A DNA stretch of 64,000 nucleotides, from positions 370,030 through 434,029 of the forward strand of contig CAJNOI010000019.1 in assembly GCA_905250115.1 (NCBI GenBank). Direction: 5' to 3'. Below are positions 24,860 through 38,176 of this stretch, piece by piece; the stretch's first letter is position 1, and every line of letters starts with the position of its first letter. Both the position numbers and the translations under genes were made by a program. This DNA comes from Adineta steineri (Eukaryota; Rotifera; Eurotatoria; Adinetida; Adinetidae). The notes under the pieces were generated by a model. That model saw nothing but the letters and a program-made list of their open reading frames with translations, had not been told where the DNA came from and did not search any database.

Positions 24860-25759
24860 TTAATGTTTCTTTAATGTTTGTCCAACATAATAATTCCCAT
24901 TTTGATAACCGCCTTGTCCAGTACCACTTTGTTGTGTTTTCAAACATACCGTACAACGACTTATCTTATTTCTATGATTACCCGATTTTAATGTTTCTTG
25001 ACGTGGAACTTCAAATTGATTATTTTGATCAATAACTGTCATCCAATAGCTGAATTTATTTGCATAATACATGCAATTACCATCTGTTCCTGAACATTCA
25101 ATAAATGGTGTTGCACGAAAATCTTCCAGACATGAACCAGGACTTGATAATGATTGACCACCGCCTTGTGCACCACGACCAAGATGCTAAAAGAAAAAGG
25201 CAAGCGAGGTTAGAACATATATAATATAATTTTCAACATACCATAACAAAACTATAACCTTGCCATAGGATATTCCATCCATTTGGACATGGTGGTGGTG
25301 TCATTGATAAACTATGGAATGACATAACATTAGCTGGTGCTTCACATACAGCACAACGTGATATATATGGTCGAATTTGTTCACGTTGAACAGGCATCAT
25401 TGGCATTGGTTCTGTTGTTGATAAATAATATGTTAAATCATTTGTTTGACCATAATAACAAACATTTGTATGATCACAACGTAAATATGGTAATGCAGAA
25501 AATTTCTGAAGACATGAACCAGCCGAGCCTAAAATAAACGAATTTTATTATTTGATTTTATATTCGAAAAGAAATATAGTACCAAGATCTTGATGATAAC
25601 CATGATCATTGCCTTGCATCATAAGTAAACTATAACCATCCCATAATTTAATCATGCCTGATGGACATTCTGGTACTTGTGCGGATTGTGAATGACGTAC
25701 AACCATAAAGCCAGTTCGTTGAAGACCAGGACCTGCTGGACCAGGAGGACCGCCAGCAC
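24860..25759 (-). other. NC1 (double C4) domain exons of collagen gene A
   Basis: Three exons with phases 1, 1 and 0 encode the C-terminal trimerisation domain. Each C4 half has six Cys and the motifs SGSCL/AGSCL and SRC-x2-C ([11 protein letters not shown] and KISRCTVC). The domain drives chain selection, and hexamer formation between adjacent protomers. Confidence 0.95.
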
Positions 25760-28700
25760 CTAACAATTAATAATGAAATAAAAAAAAATTATTATTATCA
25801 ATGGTTTAAAAAATTCATTACCTGGTGGACCAGCAATACCACTAACACCTGGGAGACCTGGTGTACCCTAGATTATCATGAACATGTATACATTTGGAAA
25901 TTTTGTTTTTTGTTAAATATACTTACACGTTCTCCTTTTGGTCCAACATAACCTGGTAAGCCTGGTTGACCGGGTTGTCCTGGTGGACCATTTTCTCCTC
26001 GTGAACCAGGTGGACCTTTAAATATATAATTATAATATATTTAGAATAATATGACTTCTGAACTTACCTGCTGGTCCTTGAAGTCCGGGTAAACCTATTA
26101 ATAATCATTGAAAGATATATGAAAAAAGAATAATATTTAAAAGTCGAATTTATTACCTGACAATCCTGGTAGACCTGGTTCTCCTTTGAGACCGGGACGA
26201 CTAACAACTGCTTGTGGTTGAATACAATCGCCTTTTAGACCAGGTGCACCTATTTATTTAAAGATTACAATATATCTGAGTTTTTAAAGAAATATTTACC
26301 AGATAATCCGGGAGCACCAGGTCGACCATCAAGACCACGATCTCCTTTTTGTCCGGGAAGTCCTTAAAGCAAAAAAATAATGTAGATTCATTGAAAATAT
26401 TATATGTAAATATACCTGGATTGCCTGGGAATCCATTATTTCCTGAAATACAAAATAAAATCGATTAATAAACTTTATTTTCTAGAAAAGTCATTTACCT
26501 CTCTCTCCAGGTAAACCTGGTTGTCCTTTAAATATTAAAATTGAATAAAATACATATATCAAAAATAGAAAGTCAAGATTGACAAACCTGGCATTCCAGC
26601 AAAGCCACGATCACCTATAAGATATAGATTGAATTTCTTATTTTATTCTATCAGTTATAAACATACCTGGAAGACCTGGTAAACCATTGTTACCTGGTAA
26701 TCCATCACGACCTTTAGCGCCAGGCATACCTGGTAAACCAGCAGTACCAGGAAGACCTAAACAGTAATAAATATAGGCTTTATATAAAAGATTGAATTAA
26801 ATTTTATACTAACCATCTTTACCCATTGAACCAGGTGGACCTATTAATTCAATGCAAAATTAATTAAAAAACACACAAAGAAGAAAATATTTATCTACCT
26901 TGTAAACCTGGAGCGCCAGGAAGGCCTGAAAGACCTGCATCACCTTTCTAAAATAACACGAGAAAAAAACCATAGTTTTCAGTATAATTTTATTTATTTT
27001 TATAAACATACTTGTCCAGGAATAGGTACATCACAATCTCGACCTGGTTTACCAGGTGAACCAACATAACCTGGATTTCTAATAAGAAGAGGAAAATATA
27101 TATAAATTTTATGTTTATTATTTACTGAAGACTATCCTACCCTTTCTCTCCTGGAAGACCTGGTAAACCTATTTAATATAAATAAAGAAATAAATAAAAA
27201 GATCATTCTATTCGATTCTTATTGAATTTCTTACCATCGCGACCACTTGATCCTGGTTCACCTTTCATTCCCGGTGTAGCATAACCTAAATTTCAAATAT
27301 TTACATATTTATTTTAACAAAACATTTTATTTTCTATTTACCTGGGTCACCTTTTTGACCTGATAAACCTGGTAAGCCTGTAATAAAAAATGAAATCATG
27401 GGAAAACTTATTTTTCCTATATATCAAATACACATACCAGCATCTCCAGGAAGACCAGGTGCTCCATTCAATCCCGGTGGTCCTATAAAAACATTTGTTG
27501 AAAAGAAATATTACATAAAAAATTCTAAACTTTACCATTAGAACCTGGTAAACCTGGTATTCCAGCGTCTCCTAAATAATATAAGAAAATAATTTAATCA
27601 TATCATGATTCATCTTAAAAATAAGTACAGACCTTTTTGTCCTGAAGCACCATTTAAGCCTGCAGGTCCTGGGGCACCTGGAAGTCCGGAAGGACCTGGT
27701 AAACCTATTAAAAATTCAATTAAAAATACATATATATATTCATATTTAATTTTAAATAGAATTATATACCTGGTACACCTGCAGCACCTTTAGCTCCTGC
27801 TACACCTATAAGAGCATAAAAAAATATGTATTAGTGAATTTAATAAAAATAGAATAAACAAACCTGGATATCCATTAAGACCACGATCTCCTTTAGCACC
27901 TGGAAAACCTTCACCACCATCTCGACCTGGTAAACCTGTGTCACCTTTGGTTCCCGGAATACCTGAAATAATGTTTTTATTAGAAAGGAAAATTTATTGT
28001 AGTGATTATTTTACCATTCATGCCTGGTGGTCCATTTAAGCCTAATAAAAAATATTATATAATTCTGATTACAATCAAGATTAAATGTTAGATTTTTACC
28101 TGCTGGGCCTGCTTCTCCTTTAGGTCCTGGTAATCCACTATATCCATTATCACCTGAGAGAAAAAAAATGAAATCATGTATTCTTTATATATTCCTTCCA
28201 AAATAAACTACCTTTTTGTCCAGCAATACCAGGTAGTCCAGGTGCGCCTGGTAATCCACTAGGTCCAGGTAAACCCTATAGAAAGAAAATAGATGAAATT
28301 TTAAGTTTTTAAAATAGAATTTTCTTTTATTTACTCGTTCACCCGGTGTACCAGGAAGTCCTACAGTAGAGAAAACAAATAATGAAATAATATAAAAATC
28401 TATTTCTTCTTACCATTACTACCGGGGAATCCACGTTCACCAGGTGTTCCTGGAATACCAGCTGGTCCTGGAAAGCCTGGTTCACCAATAGCTCCTTTGA
28501 TACCTATATCAAATAATAAAGTTTATTGTAATCAAATGAAATTAATATTATTCATACCAGTTTGACCAATAGCACGTTCTCCTTTAGCACCTGGAAGACC
28601 CGGTAATCCATCTTTACCCGGAAGTCCTGGAAGACCTGGTGCGCCTGGAAGGCCTGGTGGACCACTAAGAATGAGAAAGTTAAAGTAAATAAAACTAATG

Positions 28701-31700
28701 CAATAATATTTTATTTTACCGTTCGCCTGCTGGTCCACGTGCAGCTGCACTACCCTATTTAATATATCATATAGATATGAATATATAATTTTATTAATAT
28801 TTTTGTACTTACTGGTTCTCCTTTTTGACCTGGAAGGCCAGGATTGCCTGATAAACCTCGATCTCCTCGTTGACCTGGAATACATGAAGTACATGCTTGT
28901 CCTGGTAAGCCAGCGAGACCTTAATTGAACAAAAAAATCATATAATTCATTGTTATGACAAAATAATAGTTATACCTCGATCTCCTTTTGTTCCTGAAGT
29001 ACCCTGTTAAGAAAAAACAAAGCTAAATTAAAGCTTTCTAAATAACTTTCTCAATATACCGGAAGGCCTGGTAATCCATTTGGTCCTGATGTGCCTGGAA
29101 AACCCGGAACACCTTTTTCACCTGGTAAACCAGGTGCTCCGTTCAATCCTGGACCACCATTTAAGCCACGTTCACCTTTCATTCCTGGAAAGCCTGGTAA
29201 ACCTGGTTGACCATTAGGTCCACTGAAATTTATATGCAAAAATAGTATTAATAATTTCAGATCAAATAAACTTACGGTAATCCACTAGAACCTTTTTCTC
29301 CAGCTAGACCTGGGGGACCTGGTGGGCCAATTGGTCCTGGAAGTCCTTTAAATACGAAGAAAGAAGATGGTATTTTACTCACAAAATATTAATGTATTAT
29401 ACCTGGCAAGCCTAAACAACAAAAAAAAGAAAAATAATGATTACTTTAATCAAAATGTTAAGTCAAATAAAAACTTACCATCAATACCGGGTGTACCTGG
29501 TTGTCCTAGATTAGAAAAAAGATATTTTAAATAATCAGCTTAGAAATATTTCAGTATTTGTTTTACCTCGATCACCTTTTTCTCCACCAAGACCCGGTTC
29601 TCCACGATCACTATAAATGTCAAAAGTAAGAAACAAGTGACAATTTTATTTTTTCCCTACATACCCTTTCATACCAATTGGTCCTGGTAGACCATTGACA
29701 CCAGGTAAACCAGAGTCTCCTATAAATCGAAAAGAATTTAGATAATATTATTTTCTAATAAATGATGTACCTTTTAATCCTGATATTCCAATCTCGCCAG
29801 GTGGACCAGGTAAGCCTAGAATAATAGAAGGTTTAGTTCAATCTCTTTTATTTTTTTGCATAAGATTAAAATCATACCTGGAAATCCACGATCACCAGAA
29901 GGACCAACAGGACCAGGGATACCTATGATAATATTCATAAGTTTAGTATTTGGTAGGTAAAAAGAATAATTTTTTTACCTGGAAAGCCTGGACCTGGAAG
30001 TCCTGGTTCACCTTTGTCTCCTGCAAAAAAATAAGTTCATTTATTGATATAGGATCCATCTATTTCTTGTGAAAACATACCTGGACGACCTGGTAAACCT
30101 GGTGCTCCATCTGAAAAAAACAACGATGGAAAATAGAAAAATGATCTTAGTTATATGTAAGAATGCTTACCAAATCCTTTAGAACCTGGAAGACCTGGTG
30201 TTCCATCACGACCGACAATGCCTATATGAAATAAATGGTACTTAGTTTTAGTGATATGTTAAGATTAAAAGCTAAGAACACACCTGGTTCTCCACGATAA
30301 CCTAAAGAAAATAAATAAGATAGAATAGATAATTGTTTTTAAAATAAAATTCAAGTTTTCACATACCTGTAATGCCTTTTGGTCCTGGAAGGCCAGGCAT
30401 TCCTGGTAGACCTGCTTCTCCTTTAAGACCAGGTGTTCCCGGTAATCCTGGTAAACCATTTGGACCCTAATAATGTGATTAAAAAACAATGAATGATTCA
30501 TAACAATTATATCTTACTTGAAGTCCTGGAGTTCCTGAAATACCTGCTAATCCACGATCACCTTTTTCTCCCTGTGGACCTGGCATTGATGAGATTCCTT
30601 GTGGTGCAGCTCGGCCTGAATAATAAAGAAAAATTTCAATGAATTTTTTATTATCTAAATATTTATATAAATATACCTGGTTCTCCTTTCGCACCGGGCG
30701 AACCGTGTGGACCAGGAATACCTATGTAAAAATAAATGATAGAACAGAAGTATGGAAAAGTTAAAATAAACTTACCAACAGGACCTGGAATACCCTTTTC
30801 ACCTCGTTCACCTGGCAATGTAGCACCTGGTGGACCAATATCACCCATTGGACCTGGGCTACCTGGTGGGCCTGGTTGTCCTGGATAGCCAGAATCACCC
30901 TAAAGAAAAACAAAAGAGAAAATAATCAGTTTTTTTATTAAAATTTAATGTGAAAATGATTTACTTTTGATCCCGCTATTCCCATTGCACCTGGTTGACC
31001 ATCTCGACCACTGTAACCCGGTGCACCTATGAAGAGAGGAGAATGTACGATATCAATAAATAAATAATGAATCATGTTTTACCTTTTTCTCCACGATCAC
31101 CTTTCAAACCGGGAAGTCCTATTTAAAAAAAACAAATTATTTGAAAAGATTTATAATAAAAACTAATATTCTAACCTGGTGTTCCTTTTTCTCCAGACAT
31201 TCCCTGTACTGTTGGAGCACGAGCTGGTTCTCCCTAGAAATCATTTATATTACTACAATTGATAGAATATTTATTACACATACTCTATCTCCTTTTTCGC
31301 CTGGAGTACCATCGTTACCATTACGACCCTATTCAATGTAAATGAAACCAATAATTTTTATAATTCATAAAGAAATTTTTTTTTAAATCTTACGGGTAAA
31401 CCAGCTGGACCAACATTACCAGGATAACCTTGTGGACCGACATCACCTCGATCACCTTTTTCTCCTGATGTACCACGTTGACCAGGTGTGCCTTAATGAA
31501 TATTATATTGTAGAATATATTATTGTCATAGGATTTGTTTTTTTTTTATTTATTTACCTGATTCTCCTGGAAAGCCTGGTTCACCTTTGCTACCTTTTAA
31601 ACCATCACGAGCACCACATACACCTTCAAGACCTAATTGTAATATTTTTAAAAGATGAATCTTTCTTTTTAATTTTTTTTTATAAAATATACTAACCTCG

Positions 31701-34700
31701 ATCTCCTTTAGAGCCTTTCATACCAGCAATACCTTGAAAGCCCGGTGCACCAGATGTACCAGGAGGACCAACAGCTGAATAATTCAATAGAAGTTCGTAA
31801 AAAAAATAGAATTAACTAAAAGAATACATACGTCCTTGAGGACCAGGTAAACCAGCACCAGCAGTTGAATTACCAGGTAAACCAGGAAGACCACGAAGAC
31901 CACGGTCACCTATGATAATAGATAGATATTTAATTTTTTTTATCAACTGATTTACCTTTTGTTCCAGGAAGACCAGATTGACCTGGATAACCATCAATAC
32001 CAGGTGGGCCAGGAATTGAGCGACCAGGTTCACCTGATAAAATAAAAATATTTCAATGTAAAAAACAACTAACTTCACTATTGAACTTACCTTTTGGACC
32101 TGGTTCACCTTTGGCTCCACGATAACCTTGAGGGCCTGGGAATCCAGATGCTCCAGGATCACCTAAAATAAAGACATATATTAAAAGACTCTTTATTATA
32201 GTGAAGTAAGTTCATACCAGGTCGTCCACCATCTCCTTTATCTCCTTTTATACCATCACGACCAGCTAAAAAATAACAATAAACATCAATATAATTGTAT
32301 TTAAATAATATAATACTTACGTTGACCAGGACTACCAGGTAATCCATCGAAGCCACGATCACCTTTTGGACCTTGAGATCCAGGGACACCCTATAAATGA
32401 GATGTTTAATTCTGAACTATTTATTTTATATAAATATACTTACTGATGGGCCTGGATAGCCAGGTGCTCCGGGTGGACCTAAATAAATTTTAGAATTGCC
32501 TTCTTTTCTTTTTTACAAACTTCATTTAATTATTTACCGCGTTCTCCTTTAGGTCCCTATAAAATAAATATGATAAGTATATACATATATATATCAATAG
32601 ACATTCAAACTTACTGTTGGTCCAGCTTGTCCAGGAGAAGCATCACCGTGTGAATCCTATTAAAAATTATGAATAGAACTTCAATAAAATATTTTTTTAA
32701 AATATACATACAGGTAAACACATGCCAGGCATACCAGGAAAACCACGATCACCTAAAAAGCAATATTGTATAGTTTTTTATCTATATAAAAGACAATAAA
32801 TATTAGGTTAACAAACCTTTTTCTCCTGCTAATCCATTCGAACCAGGTCTTCCAGGACTACCCTATAAATTAAATAAAAGACGTTATATATTATATTTCT
32901 AGAATAGTTGATGACATACTGGTTGTCCAGGATAACCAGGGCTACCGCGATCACTGAAAAGATATTATTATTAATTAAAAAGAAATCTTAATTAAAAATA
33001 AAAGAATTTACCCTGCTTGTCCAGGAAAACCAGCTTGACCAGGCATTCCAGTAGAACCCTATTGAAAAAATCAAACAAAAATAAGAAAAGAAGTTAGTTA
33101 CTAAAAGTACTTACACGTGGTCCAACAGGACCTGGTACACCCTTCTCACCGGTTAAACCTGGTGGTCCAGCAGAACCAGGTGCACCTGGATAACCAATCT
33201 CTCCAGGTTCTCCTTTATGTCCCATAGCACCCTTAAATTAAAAATCGATTAAATATATGTATTTCTTTTTTTTCTATAACGATATACCTTTTGACCGGGA
33301 GCACCAGGAATTGATATTGGAGCATAACTGTAGTTACCTTGTATTTCCGCAATAGATGGTGGATTATATGGAGCAGATGATCCCTTAATGTAGTATAAAT
33401 CATAAATATATATTTTTGGAAAATAGTCATACATACTGGTTCTCCTTTTTGACCTTTTTCACCACTAAGTCCAACTCCAGCGTTACCTAACAGATTTTAT
33501 AAAATTATTATTATTTCAATTCAATACTATTTCCGACATACCTGGACGACCTGAGTCACCTCGATCGCCCTTTGTACCCTTGAAAAATAATCAAATAGAT
33601 AATAATTAATATGATCTGTTTATTATCATATAACTCACTTCACGTCCAGGAAAGCCAACGGTACCTGGAGTTCCTGGTATGCCAGAATTGCCAGAAGGAC
33701 CCTGAAAAATAATACAAAATGATTTTTAAAGAACTACTATAAAGCCAAATCAATATTTACAGCAGCACCAGGAAGACCAGGAGGTCCCATTTCTCCCTAT
33801 AAACAAAATAAAAATATATATATTTTAAATAACTATTCAATTTTATTTAAAAAAAGACTTACAATTTCGCCTTTGAATCCAGGTAAAGCTTGTGCAGGTT
33901 CACCTATAAGATAATAATAATAAATAAACACTAGAATTTAAGATAATCTTTCAATACCTTTCAGCCCTCTTTGTCCCGGTAGACCTAAATGATAGAAAAA
34001 AAAATTATACAATGAAAAAAAGAACATTATTTTTTTTGTTTATCGTTACACACCAGGTTCACCGGGACGACCGGGCTAGAATAAATAATTGAAATTCATT
34101 ATTTCAAATCTTAATAAATCTAATTATAATTTACCTGTCCATTATATCCTGGTCGACCAGCATCTCCCTAAATAAATAGAAAAAAATTATCAATTTAAAT
34201 AGCATATTCTTTGCTTATTACTTACTCTTGTTCCATTACAACCATCACGACCAGGTAAACCTGAAAAAAATAAATCGTTCATTCTGTTTATCTTTCTCTT
34301 ACATATTGATCATTTACCTTCGGGTCCCTAAAATAAAAATAAAAACAAAATTTTATTGTAAATCAAATAAAAACGAATGAATAACTTACTCTTGGACCTG
34401 GAAGACCAGGTAAACCGGGATGGCCTAAATAAAAAACATATTTGTATATGTATATACATGAAAGAAATATCAAATTAATATATACCTGGCATTCCTGGTT
34501 CACCGGAGCGACCCTATTTATTAAAAAGAATAATAATGAATAGAATAAAGAAGAATTTACATATAAATTAAATACTTACTCTGTCACCTTTTTGACCAGG
34601 TAGACCTGGTAAGCCCCGATCACCTTTTTCTCCTTTCATACCCTCAGGTCCTAATAATTAAATAAAAAATACCTATAATATAAATTACAATACAAAAATA

Positions 34701-37700
34701 AATAAATTACCTTCGGGACCAGGAACACCATCCGTTCCACGAGCACCTGCAGGACCCATTGGACCAGCTGGACCCTAAATTAATTAATTATATTATAGAA
34801 GATGATTACTCTCCTTGATTTTATCTAAGGAAATTTTACCTGATCTCCTTTTTGTGCTATACAAAAACATGGTTGATTACAATTAGTGCAATCACCGCTG
34901 GTTTTGACATTTCTTGGTTGATATTGGGATGAACCATAGCCTGGTGCAAATCCATAGCCTGGTGGTGGTGTTACTGTATTGGAATCGTTGTACTAGAAGA
35001 TAGATAAAACAACAATCATATTTGTATATAGATGTATATTCATTGAGTTTATTCTCTTCCCCTTAATTTACCCGTAAACTATTTATTATATCATATGCAC
35101 ATATGTCTCAGAGGAGTAGTATTGTCTTCTTCTTCTTCTTCTTCTTCTTGTCTGTTCATCATAGTACGGCATTTGCTCTCCCGTTGTTCTTTTTCACTCC
35201 GTAATAGAGAATGACAAAATAATTAGTATCGATAATGACGAGGCAAGTCACTCAATCATCACCATCACCGTTAAATTGACTCAAACATATATATACAAGC
35301 GCCTTTCGTGAACTCATGGAGATAGAAAATATGTCTGAACTGTTTATTCACAGTAGTTGCCTGTTTATTATCGCCACTACTAGGTTCTATATATATATTT
35401 GATTGCATCACAAAAAAAATCACGTGAAAATATAAACGTGTAACTAAAAACATATCAATACATACTCTTTGTTGCGCATTGCTTGTTTCAATAAAAATGG
35501 TTAGGATAAGTATGAATAAAATGGAAGCATAATTTAACCTAAATAAAAGAAAAATAAATAAAAAAATTAATAGTTATTTATCTGATTATCATATAAAAAC
35601 TACATTGTATATATATCGATAGATTGCAAATGAAGAAAAAAAATGTATAACGATAGGATGATGTAATCCAGTTGATCTATCTCATCCATATGTACATCAA
35701 TATACATTCACATATATTCTTTATTGATGTCCTCGAGCTTATCAAATCTCTGATCATTTCCATTGATCAGAGATAGAAATAAGACCGATTGCCTACTCAT
35801 TATTGTGAATATTGGTAAATAGCTTGTCAAAATTGTCACTTATTACATAAATATATGTATTTCGAGAATAAGAGATAGATATCATTTTTTACGAGACTAA
35901 AGATGTAGAAGATCAATGGACAATCATAAAATTTACTCGTTTTTTTTTTTGCTTTTGCTTTTCACTTCACACAATATGAGTGTACAATTCTTATCATCAT
36001 TTTTCACTTCAATTTAAATTTAGTTTGATATAACACATACGCGCGCGCGCGTTTATACATGTGTCATGTAAATTCAATATAGATGTAAAAAAAAAAATGA
36101 AGTGCTCATCGATTGTCAATTAAATAAAGATAAGTGAAAAGAATAACTGAAAATTGAATCAGCTAGATGACTATAACATTGATGTTTTAGTACATAATGT
36201 ACAATCTCTTGACAATAAGAGAGAGAGTATGAAAAAGTAAACATTTAGTTCAAGGTAAAAAGATCGAAAAAAAAAATTCTCGGTTTTCTTTCTTGTAGTT
36301 GCATCATATTGGCATAGTCTCTTGTTTAAATAAAACCTGATGAACGACTATGCATGTATGTATGTTTGTACACATTATCAGATCATGTGTAAAGAAAGAC
36401 AATGGTGATATTACGCATTACATACATTTAGTTTGTCTATTATCATTCTTAGAACATTGTTCTTTTAGTTGAACTTTATGAGAAAAAGAGAATATGTGTA
36501 TCTTCAAGGTAGTACAGGGTATTACGATTACCACTACCCTTCCTTCTCTTATACAAAAAAAAAAGAAGAACAGAAATTGATAATAGCTGTTAGGTAAATA
36601 AACAAACTGATGTATTATTTATGTATGTATGTATGAGAATATGCAACTAGAATAATATGATGAATGATATTGTCTCTTTCTTCTTATATTGTTTTGAAAA
36701 GAAATTGACTAGTGGTCAAAGAAAATATAGATGATCAAACTACTTACTTAATGATACGAATATATAACCATTTTGTATTAAGTCTATGAAGGTTTATTCT
36801 TGTAAACATTTGGCATACGGATTAATTAATAAAGAGAAATGTATATAATAGTATTTTCTTAATCTATCTTTTTTTTATATTTTAAATGTCGATCGTTGTT
36901 TGATTCGATGACAATGACGACAGGTTGTTTACTATGGATTGTATCAATGATAGAGTCCTTCTGTTTTATTTTGCTATCTTTTAGTACTCATCGACATCAA
37001 CGTTGGATATAAACGGCCTTAGCACTACTGGTAGTTGCCATCGTAGTGCGATAATTAATAATTCTCGAATATTGTACAGAAAAGAGGAAGAAGAAGAAGA
37101 AGAAAAACTAGTAACGTAATGTATGTACAAGACAGTGATAGAATAATAGAGAACGATGAACGCGTAAGGAAATGAAAGAAAGGAGAAAATAGATAAGCCA
37201 AAGAATTATTATATGATCTTAATATTCTATTAGCAAAAAGCCAAGGAGGAGAATTGACGAGGACAAATGACTACGATATTACTACGTAGTACTATAACCG
37301 CAAAAAGTACAAAAGTACATTTTCGATATCTGATAATAGTAAATGGCACGATGACTTCAAACAGAAAGTTTCTTTTGTACTGTTATTATTCATAATATTA
37401 GTTCTTTTTTTTTGTCGTGAAAACTAGGAGAAGAAGGAGAAAAAAAATGAACTGTTCTTTTTTTTTATTACTTCTTCTTCGATTTCATTAATTTACGGTA
37501 TATAAATATGTGTAAAATATATATATGTATAGATGCTTCATATAAAAAAAAGTATATGTGTAAACGAGTTCTTTGATAAAATATACATACATATAACTCA
37601 CTATTGGTGTTGGTAGTAATATCATGCGGTGAGAAACATAGAGAGAAGACGAAAGAATAAATGAAAGATATTTCTGCTTTTTGTTTATTAACAGAAAATA

Positions 37701-38176
37701 TGAAGAAAAAAAATTGTTCATAGGTATGTAACAACAACGAGCGACGTCGCATGCCTATCGCTTTTATTCAGTTTATGTAACGACATGTGTGTGTGTGTGT
37801 ATATAAGAGATGAACAGAAACGAAAAACTCTTACGAATGATCTATAAATGAAGGAGAAGGAAAGGCGAACTGGTAGTGAATAATGGAGAGTCTTTTCATA
37901 TGCAGCTCTCCTCTTTCTCACACGCATATACATACATATACAAGTATACATATATGCATGTAGAGATCGACGGACGTTATAGATCAATTGGAATGAAAAA
38001 AAAAAATTGTTCGCATAACCGTTTGTATAAAAAAAATATTGAGTACTCTTTCTATCTTTTCATTTCTTCTTTCTTTTATTCTTCATTGTTGATTCAAACA
38101 TTAAATAAGAAAGTTAAATACTTTACCTTATAGTCCGTAAACGGGACGATTTTGAATTTGTTATTGCTCGTTGCAT
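24860..38176 (-). CDS. COL4A: Type IV collagen alpha chain, gene A (alpha-2/4/6-class NC1)
   Basis: Basement-membrane collagen, about 86 exons by eye. Exon 1 (38127-38176) and exon 2 (35466-35538) join in phase 2 to give a signal peptide ([20 protein letters not shown]). Exon 3 (34840-34992) carries the 7S cysteines ([10 protein letters not shown]). Then about 80 short exons (34775 down to 25821) encode an interrupted Gly-X-Y domain. NC1 lies in 25583-25759, 25242-25528 and 24860-25186: two C4 repeats with 12 cysteines, starting [15 protein letters not shown]. The NC1 reads most like the alpha-2/4/6 class ([28 protein letters not shown]). The Met and Lys of the inter-trimer sulfilimine crosslink appear conserved. 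Introns are about 50-70 nt except intron 1 (2.6 kb) and intron 2 (473 nt). Microexons occur at 34318-34327 and 29403-29411. The gene is divergent from gene B and probably co-regulated with it. Confidence 0.93.
29403..29411 (-). other. 9-nt microexon of collagen gene A
   Basis: Minus-strand exon GCTTGCCAG joins a preceding exon ending in G (phase 1) and a following exon starting GA. It restores GLPG in register. Flanking introns are 67 and 57 nt. Confidence 0.78.
34318..34327 (-). other. 10-nt microexon of collagen gene A
   Basis: Minus-strand exon GGACCCGAAG sits between an AG acceptor and a GT donor, flanked by introns of 62 nt (34328-34389) and 57 nt (34261-34317). It adds Gly-Pro-Glu plus the first base of a Gly codon, completed by GT at the next exon. 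Without it the Gly-X-Y frame breaks. Confidence 0.8.
35122..35150. repeat. (TTC)n microsatellite in intron 2 of collagen gene A
   Basis: About nine tandem TTC units. Confidence 0.85.
35539..38126 (-). other. Large first intron of collagen gene A (2.6 kb)
   Basis: It joins the 50-nt first coding exon to the signal-peptide exon. It contains microsatellites (CG run at 36039, GT run at 37786-37800) and no coding exon I can support. It is the longest intron in the window and might hold control elements. Confidence 0.65.
36039..36052. repeat. (CG)n run in intron 1 of collagen gene A
   Basis: An alternating ACGCGCGCGCGCG run within AT-rich sequence, the kind of tract that can adopt Z-DNA. Confidence 0.75.

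Noticed and set aside
25821-34775. Regularly spaced short repeats that could suggest a CRISPR-like or tandem array.
   Set aside because: The period comes from short Gly-X-Y exons alternating with introns of about 60 nt. The exon sequences differ and splice signals flank each one.
37468-38133. Overlapping short frames on both strands near the collagen promoter.
   Set aside because: Low-complexity translations of AT and GT repeats inside intron 1 of collagen gene A.
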